NCBI GenBank assembly: GCA_029465975.1 | Contig: CM055750.1 | Coordinates: forward strand, 1,228,086 to 1,292,085 | Length of the DNA stretch: 64,000 nucleotides | DNA from: Dallia pectoralis | Taxonomy: Eukaryota; Chordata; Actinopteri; Esociformes; Umbridae | Direction: 5' to 3' | Part shown: one piece after another, positions 1-13,300 of the stretch | Position numbering within the stretch: the first letter of the stretch is position 1 | Layout of the letters: each line of letters opens with the position of its first letter | Made by a program: the position numbers and the translations under genes | The notes under the pieces: model-generated | The model's database searches: none | What the model was told of the DNA's origin: nothing | The model's input: the letters and a program-made list of their open reading frames with translations, nothing else

Positions 1-1145
1 ATTCATATGGTGTTTACTACACAGTTCAAATGGCAGTAATTAAACTAGAAATTCATATGGTGTTTACTACACAGTTCAAATGGCAGTAATTAAACTAGAA
101 ATTCATATGATGTTTACTACACAGTTCAAATGGCAGTAATTAGACTAGAAATTCATATGGTGTTTACTACACAGTTCAAATGGCAGTAATTAAACTAGAA
201 ATTCATATGGTGTTTACTACACAGTTCAAATGGCAGTAATTAAACTAGAAAGTCATATGATGTTTACTACACAGTTCAAATGGCAGTAATTAAACTAGAA
301 ATTCATATGATGTTTACTACACAGTTCAAATGGCAGTAATTAAACTAGAAAGTAATATGGTGTTTACTACACAGTTCAAATGGCAGTAATTAGACTAGAA
401 ATTCATATGGTGTTTACTACACAGTTCAAATGGCAGTAATTAAACTAGAAAGTCATATGATGTTTACTACACAGTTCAAATGGCAGTAATTAAACTAGAA
501 ATTCATATGATGTTTACTACACAGTTCAAATGGCAGTAATTAAACTAGAAATTCATATGATGTTTACTACACAGTTCAAATGGCAGTAATTAAACTAGAA
601 ATTCATATGGTGTTTACTACACAGTTCAAATGGCAGTAATTAAACTAGAAAGTAATATGGTGTTTACTACACAGTTCAAATGGCAGTAATTAAACTAGAA
701 ATTCATATGGTGTTTACTACACAGTTCAAATGGCAGTAATTAAACTAGAAATTCATATGATGTTTACTACACAGTTCAAATGGCAGTAATTAAACTAGAA
801 ATTCATATGATGTTTACTACACAGTTCAAATGGCAGTAATTAAACTAGAAAGTAATATGGTGTTTACTACACAGTTCAAATGGCAGTAATTAGACTAGAA
901 ATTCATATGGTGTTTACTACACAGTTCAAATGGCAGTAATTAAACTAGAAAGTCATATGATGTTTACTACACAGTTCAAATGGCAGTAATTAAACTAGAA
1001 ATTCATATGATGTTTACTACACAGTTCAAATGGCAGTAATTAAACTAGAAATTCATATGATGTTTACTACACAGTTCAAATGGCAGTAATTAAACTAGAA
1101 ATTCATATGATGTTTACTACACAGTTCAAATGGCAGTAATTAAAC
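1..1145. repeat. 50-bp minisatellite array, about 23 copies
   Basis: Near-perfect 50-bp units (core TGTTTACTACACAGTTCAAA) run head to tail from the window edge to about 1145, so the array probably continues to the left. Variation is confined to a few positions (ATTCATATGG / AGTCATATGA / AGTAATATGG; TTAAAC / TTAGAC). It lies about 260 bp upstream of the paxx start codon. No open frame or known element is apparent. Confidence 0.97.
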
Positions 1146-1249
1146 ATTAATATGAAGAAAGTGCCATCACATTCAGTTAGTGTTCTTGACAGATGCACAA
1201 CAATTCTTAAAAAGAAAGAAGAGTTAGAAACATACCCGTGAAGCAGCTG

Positions 1250-1403
1250 TAAGCCAGGAGGAAAACACTTCCTGGTTAACGCTGTTACGTCACGGAGCGT
1301 GGGCTGCGTTCAGCATCTAAACGTTACATAATGTTTGCAACCCCACACTAGTCTGATCATATGTCTATGAGTCTGGTCACTATCTCATGCAACAACCGGC
1401 ATT
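1250..1403 (+). promoter_or_regulatory. paxx: Likely paxx promoter / 5'UTR
   Basis: This is the unique-sequence stretch between the left-hand array and the paxx start codon. It contains an ETS-like CTTCCTGG near 1268-1275 and a CRE/ATF-like TTACGTCA at 1285-1292, followed by a GC-richer segment. No TATA box is evident at a convincing distance. The transcription start cannot be fixed from sequence alone; the promoter call is inferred from position and these motifs. Confidence 0.4.
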
Positions 1404-3417
1404 ATGGATGGAAATCTAACGTTGACACAGATGTTTTACTGCACCGTGGAAAATAAGAAGGACAAGTCTACATTAATATGCTACACGCATATGAAAGAGG
1501 GGATATTCAATGTGGGGTAAGATAGTTGTTGATAACAAATAGCAGATAGCTAATATGGTTAAGAGTTAACAAATAGCAGATGGCTAATAATTTGGTTAAA
1601 GCAAAACACACCCAGATTGGTTTATTGCATAATGCTAGCTAGCCAATGTATACTTATGTAAAGTTTGACTCAAATAAAGTAAGTATCTTATAATTTCGGT
1701 TGGAATATGATACAATAATGCAGCTACTTTATTCATTAACAGGTGTTATCTGTTGTCGTGTGCTAACCCTAACCTGTACATATAGATATGTATGTTTGCG
1801 TGGTGTTTATGCATAGGCTACAACCCATGAAAAGCGCTATATAAATGTAATGAATTATTATTATTATTGCAATTATAAAGACATTTCTAAAGCAAATGGG
1901 GGTAAAACAGTGTCGTACCAGTGATACAATCACACCCCGGAAGCACTAAGGGTCCGAGCTATCTGGGTTGTCCATCCTTGCTGGTTCCTGCGCCACAAAA
2001 ACACAAATAAGATATAATGTTCTCATGTTGTTGACTCTGATAGGTGATCTGGGTCAACTGTCAATGACTGATCTAAGTGAAAACAACTGATGATGCACAT
2101 TGCAAATTCTCCCATTTCATTTGACTGCTATTTTTGTCAATTGATGACTCGAATATCCATGCATTGTGTAGCTGTAGTAAAAGACATATCACACATATTT
2201 AAATACTTTTATTTCAGCTTGACAAACGCTTCTGATGTCTGGGGCACAGATTTCACTGAAGAAACATTGAAACAGTTTGTACGTATCATGTATAAAATAC
2301 TGGTCTGGCTCTTTAATGATTTCTCCCTGGGGAAAACATAACAAAATAACATGCACTACTATTTTCAGAGACTGAAGTTTGCTGTAAAGTCAACAGAGGA
2401 ATGTATCTTGAAAATCAGGTCAGTATCACATTTCTCATGTTTGATTGTTTTCCGTACACAATTGTTTCTGTTTTCCATTACTCAGTGAGTCCTGGTGTTT
2501 TGGCCTGCTATGTTTGACCAGGTCTGCGTGTGTCAGTGGTGGCGTATCTGTGTCTGTGCTGGACACCGGTGCCGTGCTTCAGTTTGGGGCCAGTCCAGGA
2601 AACCTAAATGTCACATTGTCCAGACTGGGGGACCCAGAAGCTACGGTGGAGCTGAGAGAGCTGCTTTTTAGAATGGCAGACAGGCTGACCGCTTTAGACA
2701 ATAATGGTAATGTTTGGGACACAGACTACAAGTTCTCTGCACAGGCATAGCAGAAGGTTCAACATCCTGCTGTCACAGGGTGTTTGGGTACTATTAATGT
2801 ACAGGCTGTTTCAGTTCTCTCTTTTGTCACTGTCTTTCTCTCTCTAGCGAATCCTAACTCGTTCAGTCCTGTGAAGAATCTGCATAAACGTAATACAGGT
2901 GCTGTATAACATGCCTCATATACATGTCTGTTGTGTTCTGGTTGCCATGGTGAATTATAATAGTCCCCTAGATGTACTGATGTACTGATGAGGTGTATTT
3001 ATATAGCGTGCCTATGGCAGGGTTAAGTGTGTTACTATTTAAAGAAAATATCTGTAATCAGATGAGAATATTTTTGCTTGTAACAACAAGCTGTTGTGTA
3101 ATCCGTTCCTCTACAACCCTGAGGTATCGTACATTGATCGGTTCTCCTGCTCTTTCAGAGTTTGAGCCGAGAAGACAGCAGCTGAGCGGACAAAACCTTG
3201 CAGTCAAGAAGCGTCTCCCAGGAGATTCTATCATCAATCCAGGATCTAGGAGGTACAGGACTTATGACTGAAGTCATGACAGTGGCTGTGTCCTTAAGGA
3301 ATCTATATTGTGTATTTATAAACTTGTTGCACACCCATCTATCTTATCTTTTTTCTGGCCTTTTTCAGAAAACGCCAAGCAACCGGGGTGGCATTTGATG
3401 AGGAGGATAACGAGTGA
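1404..3417 (+). CDS. paxx: PAXX, non-homologous end-joining factor (7 exons, 200 aa)
   Basis: Joined exons are 1404-1516, 2218-2278, 2369-2418, 2522-2706, 2848-2898, 3159-3252 and 3369-3417. All introns are GT-AG and phases agree, giving 200 codons plus TGA; the human protein is about 204 aa. PAXX is an XRCC4/XLF paralogue that binds Ku and stabilises the ligase IV complex at double-strand breaks. Recognisable parts are the head-domain segment with NASDVWGTDF (exon 2), a helical segment ending RMADRLTALDNN (exon 4), and the conserved C-terminal Ku-binding tail with PGDSIINPG (exon 6) and GVAFDEED (exon 7). The start is the first ATG in frame with exon 1; a second ATG at 1408 is out of frame. 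It is tail to tail with abca2. The head domain is divergent, so the identification rests mainly on the tail, the exon structure and synteny. Confidence 0.9.
1770..1880 (+). repeat. Possible interspersed-repeat 3' tail in paxx intron 1
   Basis: The segment AAAAGCGCTATATAAATG followed by a run of TTA trinucleotides resembles 3' tails I associate with fish non-LTR elements. No coding part or target duplication was identified, so this is only a weak suggestion. Confidence 0.3.
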
Positions 3418-3666
3418 AGATGAGGGAAATTATAGCCGTCCTGGCAATCACATTTGTTATCAGGCAACTAAACACATGAATGTTTTTTAATCTACACTAA
3501 ACCATACAGATTTTACATGTTTTTACTGTCATCATGATTAGTAATTTATTCATTCCCTGATATGTGCAATCTGATGAGAGCCATAAGGGTTGAAGTCAAA
3601 TAATCATTACCTCAATAACTGTCAACTTGAAACATGACTTATGAAATGTTTTTAATATTTATATCT

Positions 3667-3672
3667 AATAAA
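3667..3672 (+). promoter_or_regulatory. paxx: Candidate paxx polyadenylation signal AATAAA
   Basis: A canonical AATAAA lies 250 bp after the paxx stop codon, with a T-rich stretch (GTTTTGTCTTATTGTTTT) about 20 bp downstream, as expected of a cleavage site. A second AATAAA lies near 3766. Confidence 0.5.
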
Positions 3673-3699
3673 CATGAGTTTTAAAGAAATGTTTTGTCT

Positions 3700-6418
3700 T
3701 ATTGTTTTAATGGCAGAAGGATTTGGAATAATAAATACTTGTTATACTTCAGTCATCTGTGAAATAAAATCAAAATAGCTGACTAGTATTATTATGTTTA
3801 TTGTAAGTGAAAGGGCATTTACAGTGAATCTTTTGGTCCAAATTCCTTGTCCTAATGTTTAAGCTAGAATACAGTAACATATGATGAATAGAAAAACAAA
3901 GAAAATAAAAATCTGATTTATCGTTTTTGTTAAAAATGTAAATTTACCCAACAGAAAGCACAGAATACATAAACAACTTTAGAATTGTGAACAAGTTCTA
4001 ATGTAATGTGAGATATAAACAGATGTTTTACAAGATTGTCATAAAATATATTTTGATATTCATGTTCAAACATACACTGCCTGAATAAATTACAATAAAG
4101 CTTGAGTGAATTACAATAAAGCTTGAGTAATCATTTGATTTATTTGAATGTGACATTGCACATCACTCCCATGTTTGCTGGTGTCAAAATAATTAAAGGT
4201 TTTTTTCACAGTAGAACTACATTGAGTTCTATGTCCTCATTATACTGTCTCTTCATCAAGCCTGGCCAAAAGCCTGGCCAAAAGAGAGAGCATTACAGTC
4301 ATTATGTTTGAATTAAAGGCCAAAAGTTAAACTCAAGCTTACAATTCAGCTGAAAGCTGTATATATATTTCTCCATATATATATATAATTACTCAAACAA
4401 ATGCAGGCTCTTTGAAGCAAAATTAAAACAGTCCGAGACTGAGGGAAAACAAATTACAACAGTCATTCTTTTTAATATTAAACAGATAACAAACCAAACA
4501 AAGTCCTGATTAAATAATAAAATAAGCGCATGTTAATCCCACGTTAAGAACTCACGGAAATAGAGATCCTAGCAGAATCCTGAAAACACAAACAGCCCAT
4601 GGACATATTCAGTTCAAACTACATGCCAACAGAAATATTCAAAAAACATTTACAAACATTTGTCTTTATTGCTGACCTGGTGTGGGTCTTCCGTCACCTG
4701 ACTGAAGTGCTGTTTATATCGTGGAAAGTTCAAACAAAACACTAACCTAAAAGTTGAACTTAGAACTTTTATTTAACCTTTTACTTAACTTTTATTTAAC
4801 TATTTAACTTATTTGAACAGTGATGTGATATTGGATTCACAGTGGTGTTTAACATCCTGTTGATCTCCTTAGAGTGACAATTAGGTTCAGTTCTCCGCAC
4901 GGTTTTGGGTTGCCTTAATGACCGTGTTGATTAAGTTCATTTTAAAGTTATTACAGTGTCTGATGTGGGATGTTCTTGACAGAATCCAAATAATTATGAT
5001 TTGTAGAAGCACATAATAAATCATTCAATAGGAAGTGCTCTTTTGTCATAACAAGAAACCAAAACGGTTAAAAAGGCTTGAGAGTTGACAAGCAACCTCA
5101 GCTTAATCCACATATAAAACAATTCCATTACATTCTCTTCATACAGGAAATCTAGTAAAGCTTTCATCAGTATAATAAAGCAATTTCCAATAATTCAGGG
5201 ATCATGTTAAAACTTGGCACTTTCCAAAGTGCACTTAGCTATAAACCATCAGTTATTTGCTAAATCCATCTGAGATCCAACCTAGCAATATATCCTAAAT
5301 ATCCAAAATAAATCCTTCTTGCCACAGAAAATATAGATATGTATTTGTATGTATAAAACTCCACTAGTTTTACTGGTTTCATGACAGCATGTTTCTAAAG
5401 GCAGGTTCATTATTTTAAAGGAGGGCTGTGTCATCTTATGAATACACAATGACAACCTCAAGGTACTGGTCAAAGAGAATAGGGTGTGATTTAGAACACA
5501 ACGTTGCACTTTGCCAGACGCGGAACACATTCGACCAATGATGAATCGACACTCATGTGATTGGCTAATGAGTCATGTGATTGGCTAATGAATCATGTGA
5601 TTGGCTAATGAGTCATGTTAAGGATGACATGTTTTGACATCACTAGCAATAAATTAAGTCAACATACTAGCAAAAACAACATTAATATCAAATCAAGTCT
5701 TTTGTGTTCTTCACTTTATCTTTCAATACATTTTAATAGCATCACATCTCCATTGATATTGGAGCCATCTTGACATTATTACAACTTATTAAAATGATGA
5801 CAGTCTTTCTATCCCCTCAGCCTTTTCTGAGCTGACATTTTGACAGCCTGGAGAGGCGTACCTTCCTCTTCTTTTCTCTTCTTTCCTCTGTCCCAATACA
5901 TTCCCATTTCTCAGTCCAACACCTCACTTTGCGGTCCCTGAGGTGCCGGAGACTAAAAATAACAGCCTTTTCCCTTTCCCATTAGTAGACAGAGACAGCT
6001 GTCTCCACATCTGCAAATGAACAGGTACATTCTCTTCCTGTCATGTCAGAACGATGTCTGGGTACCACGCGGGTACACGTTCACCTCTTTTGTCAGGTAG
6101 ACACACCCTATATACATATGCTCCTCCTACCTTGTGTCTAGCCACGCCCCCTGTGGGCATTTCCAGTTTAACAGATCGTATCTGTGTTGAAGAAGAGCTG
6201 CACCTGCCGTTAAGACACAACAATAGTATATTAGTAAAGACTGTAATACAAGTAAACATAAACTTCAGAGCATTCAATTCATTTTGTAAATTGACCCCTG
6301 TGGCACCCCTGTGGTCTTGGTCATGGTCAGGTCGATAACGACGACCGTACAGTACCACTACTCGATGGTAGTTATGATATCATTTAGTACTTTAGTACCT
6401 TAACACTCTTCAGATACA
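3700..6418. other. paxx-abca2 tail-to-tail interval: abca2 3'UTR and intergenic DNA
   Basis: No exon is recognisable here. The interval is AT-rich and mostly single copy. Minus-strand AATAAA signals at 4665-4670 and 4139-4144 are possible abca2 cleavage signals, which would imply a 3'UTR of about 1.7-2.3 kb. A three-copy 20-bp direct repeat containing GTGATTGGCTAATGA lies at 5554-5617. I looked for clic3, the gene lying between PAXX and ABCA2 in mammals, and saw no glutathione-S-transferase-like or chloride-channel-like coding segment. Confidence 0.5.
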
Positions 6419-7300
6419 TTATTTGTCTCCGCTCACATCACCTTCTCCCCTCCTGTCCTTTCTTACCCTCTCTTCCTCAAAGCTGATAAGACCCTCATCA
6501 TCATCGCTCTCCAGTTCCTCCGGTTCCTCGCTGACCAGGGCGCTGAGTTCAGTGTTGGCTGGCCGGGGCTTGAGGAGGGAGAGCAGGCGCTGCAGTGGCG
6601 ACTGTCCACCACCAGGGGGAGTGCTCTCCTGCTTCTCCAGGTTGTCACTCTGTTTTTTGGCGAAGTTCACAAATACCTGCGAGCGAACCCAGACAAGCAA
6701 AGGCATGGACATGAAGAGAGGACGAATGAGGTCTTCCTCACAGACGGAGAATGAGTCCACCATCAATTTGACGATGGAGCACAGGGTTTTCATCAAGTCA
6801 AAGAGACAACAACAGCCTTAATCAAGTCAAATGATATGAAGACAACTGAGCAATGACCAATATCTGTGCGTGCAGCGCCGGGAAAATGTGATTGTACGTT
6901 TCGGTTAAACCAGCAAGCGTGCAAATGCATAAAACACAGGGTGACTTACATTGTCCAGTGTGGTCTGGCTGACAGAATAGTCCTCTATTCCCAACACCTC
7001 CACAACCTGCTCCATCTTACTGAACACCTGGGCCAGGGAGAACCTCTCAGACTTCAGCTGGAACTGGACCTTGGTGTGGTGTCGCTCCTGGTGGACGAGT
7101 CAATTCAAACAACTTGTCTTGTCTTCACTCACACTCAATATCAAGTTCTCGTTCTGGATGAGATCATCAGCCGAATGAGGAACATTGTAATGTGTACCTT
7201 AAGTACGGCTTCAGGGAAGTTCCTGTTGAAGAACCTCACCACCTCCTTCACATTGCAGCTGGTCTTAGTGCGTACCGTGATCATGTAACCGTCACCAAAC
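6419..7300 (-). CDS. abca2: abca2 exons 47-49: C-terminal tail and stop
   Basis: Exons: 47 = 7198-7300 (FGDGYMITVRTKTSCNV), 48 = 6950-7087 (ERHHTKVQFQLKS, IEDYSVSQTTLDN), 49 = 6419-6676. Exon 49 begins with the ABCA-family VFVNFAKKQSDNLE motif and ends with an acidic DEGLISFEEERVRKD segment and a TAA stop at 6421-6419. The last few residues differ from the mammalian ending, but length is similar. The three exons are separated by short introns (110 and 273 bp) without arrays, unlike most of this gene. Confidence 0.95.
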
Positions 7301-10300
7301 CTGGCGAGGGACGAGACATAACCAGGATGACAAAATAGAAACGGCTTGTGTCATCAGTCAGCAAATTATATTTCGTTTATTGACGCTTTCGAACTAATCA
7401 CTGATTCAAATTGGAATTTGGACGAATACTCAGGTGCAGATATTGGGAGAATTTGATTTAAAGGCAATTATTTTGGTGTGATTTTTACCCTTTTTTTACT
7501 ACATTATTCCATACCTGTTCTTACAGGAAACTACATTATTCCATACCTGTTCTTACAGGAAACTACATTATTCCATACCTGTTGTTACAGGAAACTACAT
7601 TATTCCATACCTGTTCTAACAGGAAACGACATTATTCCATACCTGTTCTTACAGGACTCTACATTATTCCATACCTGTTCTAACAGGAAACTACATTATT
7701 CCATACCTGTTCTAACAGGAAACTACATTATTTTATACCTGTTCTAACAGGAAACTACATTATTCCATACCTGTTCTTACAGGAAACTACATTATTTTAT
7801 ACCTGTTCTAACAGGAAACTACATTATTCCATACCTGTTCTTACAGGACTCTACATTATTCCATACCTGTTCTTACAGGAAACTACATTATTCCATACCT
7901 GTTCTTACAGGAAACTACATTATTCCATACCTGTTCTTACAGGAAACTACATTATTCCATACCTGTTCTAACAGGAAACTACATTATTCCATACCTGTTC
8001 TTACAGGACTCTACATTATTCCATACCTGTTCTTACAGGACTCTACATTATTCCATACCTGTTCTTACAGGACTCTACATTATTCCATACCTGTTCTTAC
8101 AGGACTCTACATTATTCCATACCTGTTCTTACAGGAAACTACATTATTCCATACCTGTTCTTACAGGACTCTACATTATTCCATACCTGTTCTTACAGGA
8201 CTCTACATTATTCCATACCTGTTCTTACAGGACTCTACATTATTCCATACCTGTTCTTACAGGACTCTACATTATTCCATACCTGTTCTTACAGGACTCT
8301 ACATTATTCCATACCTGTTCTTACAGGACTCTACATTATTCCATACCTGTTCTTACAGGACTCTACATTATTCCATACCTGTTCTTACAGGACTCTACAT
8401 TATTCCATACCTGTTCTTACAGGAAACTACATTATTCCATACCTGTTCTTACAGGACTCTACATTATTCCATACCTGTTCTTACAGGACTCTACATTATT
8501 CCATACCTGTTCTTACAGGACTCTACATTATTCCATACCTGTTCTTACAGGACTCTACATTATTCCATACCTGTTCTTACAGGACTCTACATTATTCCAT
8601 ACCTGTTCTTACAGGACTCTACATTATTCCATACCTGTTCTTACAGGACTCTACATTATTCCATACCTGTTCTTACAGGACTCTACATTATTCCATACCT
8701 GTTCTTACAGGACTCTACATTATTCCATACCTGTTCTTACAGGACTCTACATTATTCCATACCTGTTCTTACAGGACTCTACATTATTCCATACCTGTTC
8801 TTGAGGTGTTGAATGCTGCCGAGACATCTGAACCTTCCGTTCACCATGATTCCCAGCCGGGTACACAGAGCCTCACACTCCTCCATACTGCCGGGACACA
8901 CACACCTCAATTACACTGACCTGAAATCTGCTGCTAAAATCAATGTTTAGCCTGACAATGAAAGCAGCACAACTCTATATGAAGTCAAACACATAGTGAA
9001 TGCATTACATAGTCCAGAGCCCATTGATTCAAATGACCTCTGACCTGTGTGAGGTCAACACCACGGAGCGTCCCGTCTTGATGATGTCAATGATGAGATT
9101 CCAGAGGAATCTCCGGGCCTTTGGGTCCATCCCGGTGGTAGGTTCGTCCTGGATGAACACGTAACAAGAGACCTCATCAATACCTAGGGAATTCCTTTTC
9201 AAGGGACTATTTTAGTGTTTTCTTCCAGACATGACAGAAATAAAAAAAAAGTTCAATGGTCCAGTGAACCTTATATTGTGCATTAGACAAAAGCAGTATG
9301 GGTCAAAAGTAGAACGCCGCTGCTAGGAAACAGGGTTTGTTTCAGTGTCACAGGGTTGGGGTCAAATGGAGTCCTAACCAGGAAGATAACAGAGGGGTAG
9401 CCAATCAGAGCGATGGCAGTGGACAGCTTGCGTTTGTTTCCCCCACTGTAGGTGCCGGCTGGCTTGTCTGCATATTTGGTCAGTTCCAGTTTATCCAGGG
9501 CCCATGAGACGACCTGGAGGAAGACAAGAGGAAATGAACTGAGAAACATGTGAAGAAAATGGCTCAGGAGACGACCTGGAGGAAGACAAGAGGAAATGAA
9601 CTGAGAAACATGTGACGTGATTTAACAAAACCCCACAGTAATGTTACATCTGTAGTGGAAGATGCTGTGTGTGTGTTAGTACGTGTGTGTGTGTATATGT
9701 GTATGTGTGTTAGTGTATATGTGTGTGTGTGTGTGTGTTAGTGTGTGTGTGTGTGTGTGTGTTAGTGTGTGTGTAAGGCCGTACCCGGTCTTCATCCTTC
9801 CAGGGTATTCCTCGGAGGCGAGTGTACAGCTCCAGGTGCTCTCTGGCCGTCAGGTCTTCAAACAGGGCGTCAAACTGAGGGCAGTAGCCGATACTCTGTT
9901 GTACTCTCAGAAGCTCCTTCAGAATACTGACAACACACCACATAAATAGACAAGAGCTTCGCCTTACCTGCTGGATCAAAGGTGTGTCGACCCAGTATCC
10001 ATGAGGTTAATAGATCAACACCATCATCTGATTAGACAATATTTATAGGTTGTCTAGTGGTTCCAGCATCTGACTGGTAACTGAAGTTAACTTGGAAGTT
10101 GTCGTTGATCGAATTGATTGAGAAATAACTGACTCCTGTAATATAAAGTACCACCTGTACCTTAAAGTCACCTGTAATATAAAGTACCACCTGGACCTTA
10201 AAGTCACCTGTAATATAAAGTACCACCTGGACCTTAAAGTCACCTGTAATATAAAGTACCACCTGGACCTTAAAGTCACCTGTAATATAAAGTACCACCT

Positions 10301-13300
10301 GGACCTTAAAGTCACCTGTAATATAAAGCACCACCTGGACCTTAAAGTCACCTGTAATATAAAGTACCACTTGTACCTTAAAGTCACCTGTAATATAAAG
10401 CACCACCTGGACCTTAAAGTCACCTGTAATATAAAGCACCACCTGGACCTTAAAGTCACCTGTAATATAAAGTACCACTTGTACCTTAAAGTCACCTGTA
10501 ATATAAAGCACCACCTGGACCTTAAAGTCACCTGTAATATAAAGCACCACCTGGACCTTAAAGTCACCTGTAATATAACGTACCACCTGTACCTTAAAGT
10601 TCTTTGAGAGAATTTAACACAGGTACTTAATAAAGCTAATATGATAACAGAACAATTAACCACATATGCATTTCAGGCACAGTACCTGTATCTGAAATAA
10701 ACTTTTACCAAAGTGATAAGATTCATGATTAGATTTAATACTGATCTGGTGTCACTGTGATCAACAACATGTAAATACCACACTACTAACAGGAACCATT
10801 AAAGGTAGTCAAATACACAGGGAGTACACATGAGTACACAGGGAGTACACAGGGAGTACACAGGAATACACAGGAATACACAGGAATACACAGGGAGTAC
10901 ACAGGGAGTACACAGGAATACACAGGAATACACAGGGAGTACACAGGGAGTACACAGGAATACACAGGAATACACAGGAATACACAGGAGTACACAGGAG
11001 TACACAGGAATACACAGGAATACACAGGAATACACAGGGAGTACACAGGGAGTACACAGGAATACACAGGGAGTACACAGGGAGTACACAGGAATACACA
11101 GGAATACACAGGAATACACAGGGAGTACACAGGGAGTACACAGGAATACACAGGAATACACAGGAATACACAGGAGTACACAGGGAGTACACAGGAATAC
11201 ACAGGAGTACACAGGAATACACAGGAATACACAGGAATACACAGGAAGGAATACACAGGGAGTACACGGGAGTACACAGGAATACACACACAGGGAGTAC
11301 ACAGGGAGTACACAGGAATACACAGGAGTACACAGGAGTACACAGGAATACACAGGGAGTACACAGGGAGTACACAGGAGTACACAGGGAGTACACAGGA
11401 GTACACAGGGAGTACACAGGAGTACACAGGAGTACACAGGAGTACACAGTACACAGGAGTACACAGGAAGTACACAGGAGTACACAGGGAGTACACAGTA
11501 CACAGGAGTACACAGGGGAGTACACAGGAGTACACAGGAGTACACAGGAAGTACACAGGAATACACAGGAGAATACACAGGAATACACAGGAATACACAG
11601 GAATACACAGGAGAATACACAGGGAGTACACAGGGAGTACACAGGAATACACAGTACACAGGAATACACAGGGAATACACAGGGATACACACAGGGAGTA
11701 CACAGGAGTACACAGGAGTACACAGGGAATACACAGGAGTACATACACAGGAGTACACAGGAGTACACAGTACACAGGAAGTACACAGGAGTACACAGGA
11801 ATACACAGGAATACACAGGAATACACAGGAATACACAGGGAGTACACAGGGTACACAGGAATACACAGAATACACAGGGAATACACAGGAGTACACAGGA
11901 GTACACAGGGAGTACACAGGAATACACAGGGAGTACACAGGGAGTACACAGGGAGTACACAGGAGTACACAGGGAGTACACAGGCAGTACACAGGGAATA
12001 CACAGGAGTACACAGGAGTACACAGGAAGTACACAGGGAGTACACAGGAGTACACAGGGAGTACACAGGGAGTACACAGGAATACACAGGGAGTACACAG
12101 GAATACACAGGAATACACAGGAATACACAGGGAATACACAGGGAGTACACAGGAATACACAGGGAGTACACAGGGAGTACACAGGAATACACAGGGAATA
12201 CACAGGGAATACACAGGGATACACAGGAGTACACAGGAATACACAGGGAGTACACAGGGAATACACAGGGAATACACAGGGAATACACAGGGAGTACACA
12301 GGAATACACAGGGAGTACACAGGAGTACACAGGGAGTACACAGGAGTACACAGGAAGTACACAGGGAGTACACAGGAGTACACAGGGAGTACACAGGAGT
12401 ACACAGGAGTACACAGGGAGTACACAGGGAATACACAGGGAATACACAGGGAATACACAGGAGTACACAGGAGTACACAGGGAGTACACAGGGAGTACAC
12501 AGGAATACACAGGAGTACACAGGGAGTACACAGGAATACACAGGGAGTACACAGGGAGTACACAGGAATACACAGGGAATACACAGGGAATACACAGGGA
12601 TACACAGGGAGTACACAGGCAGTACACAGGGAATACACAGTGAGTACACAGGAGTACACAGGGAGTACACAGGGAGTACACAGGAGTACACAGGAAGTAC
12701 ACAGGGAGTACACAGGAGTACACAGGAGTACACAGGAATACACAGGGAGTACACAGGAATACACAGGAATACACAGGAATACACAGGGAATACACAGGGA
12801 GTACACAGGAATACACAGGGAGTACACAGGAATACACAGGGAATACACAGGGAGTACACAGGGATACACAGGGAGTACACAGGGAGTACACAGGAATACA
12901 CAGGAATACACAGGGAGTACACAGGAATACACAGGGAGTACACAGGAATACACAGGGAATACACAGGGAGTACACAGGAATACACAGGGAATACACAGGG
13001 AGTACACAGGGAGTACACAGGAATACACAGGGAGTACACAGGAGTACACAGGGAGTACACAGGGAGTACACAGGGAATACACAGGGAGTACACAGGGAGT
13101 ACACAGGGAATACACAGGGAGTACACAGGAGTACACAGGGAGTACACAGGAGTACACAGGAATACACAGGAATACACAGGAATACACAGGGAGTACACAG
13201 GAATACACAGGAGTACACAGGGAGTACACAGGGAGTACACAGGGAGTACACAGGGAATACACAGGGAGTACACAGGAATACACAGGGAGTACACAGGAAT

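Noticed and set aside
2993..3271. 92-codon frame around paxx exon 6
   Set aside because: Only 3159-3252 is exon; the upstream part is intron with a clear TTTCAG acceptor.
7495..8802. CRISPR-like regular direct repeats
   Set aside because: Units are contiguous with no unique spacers, and the DNA is from a vertebrate nuclear genome.
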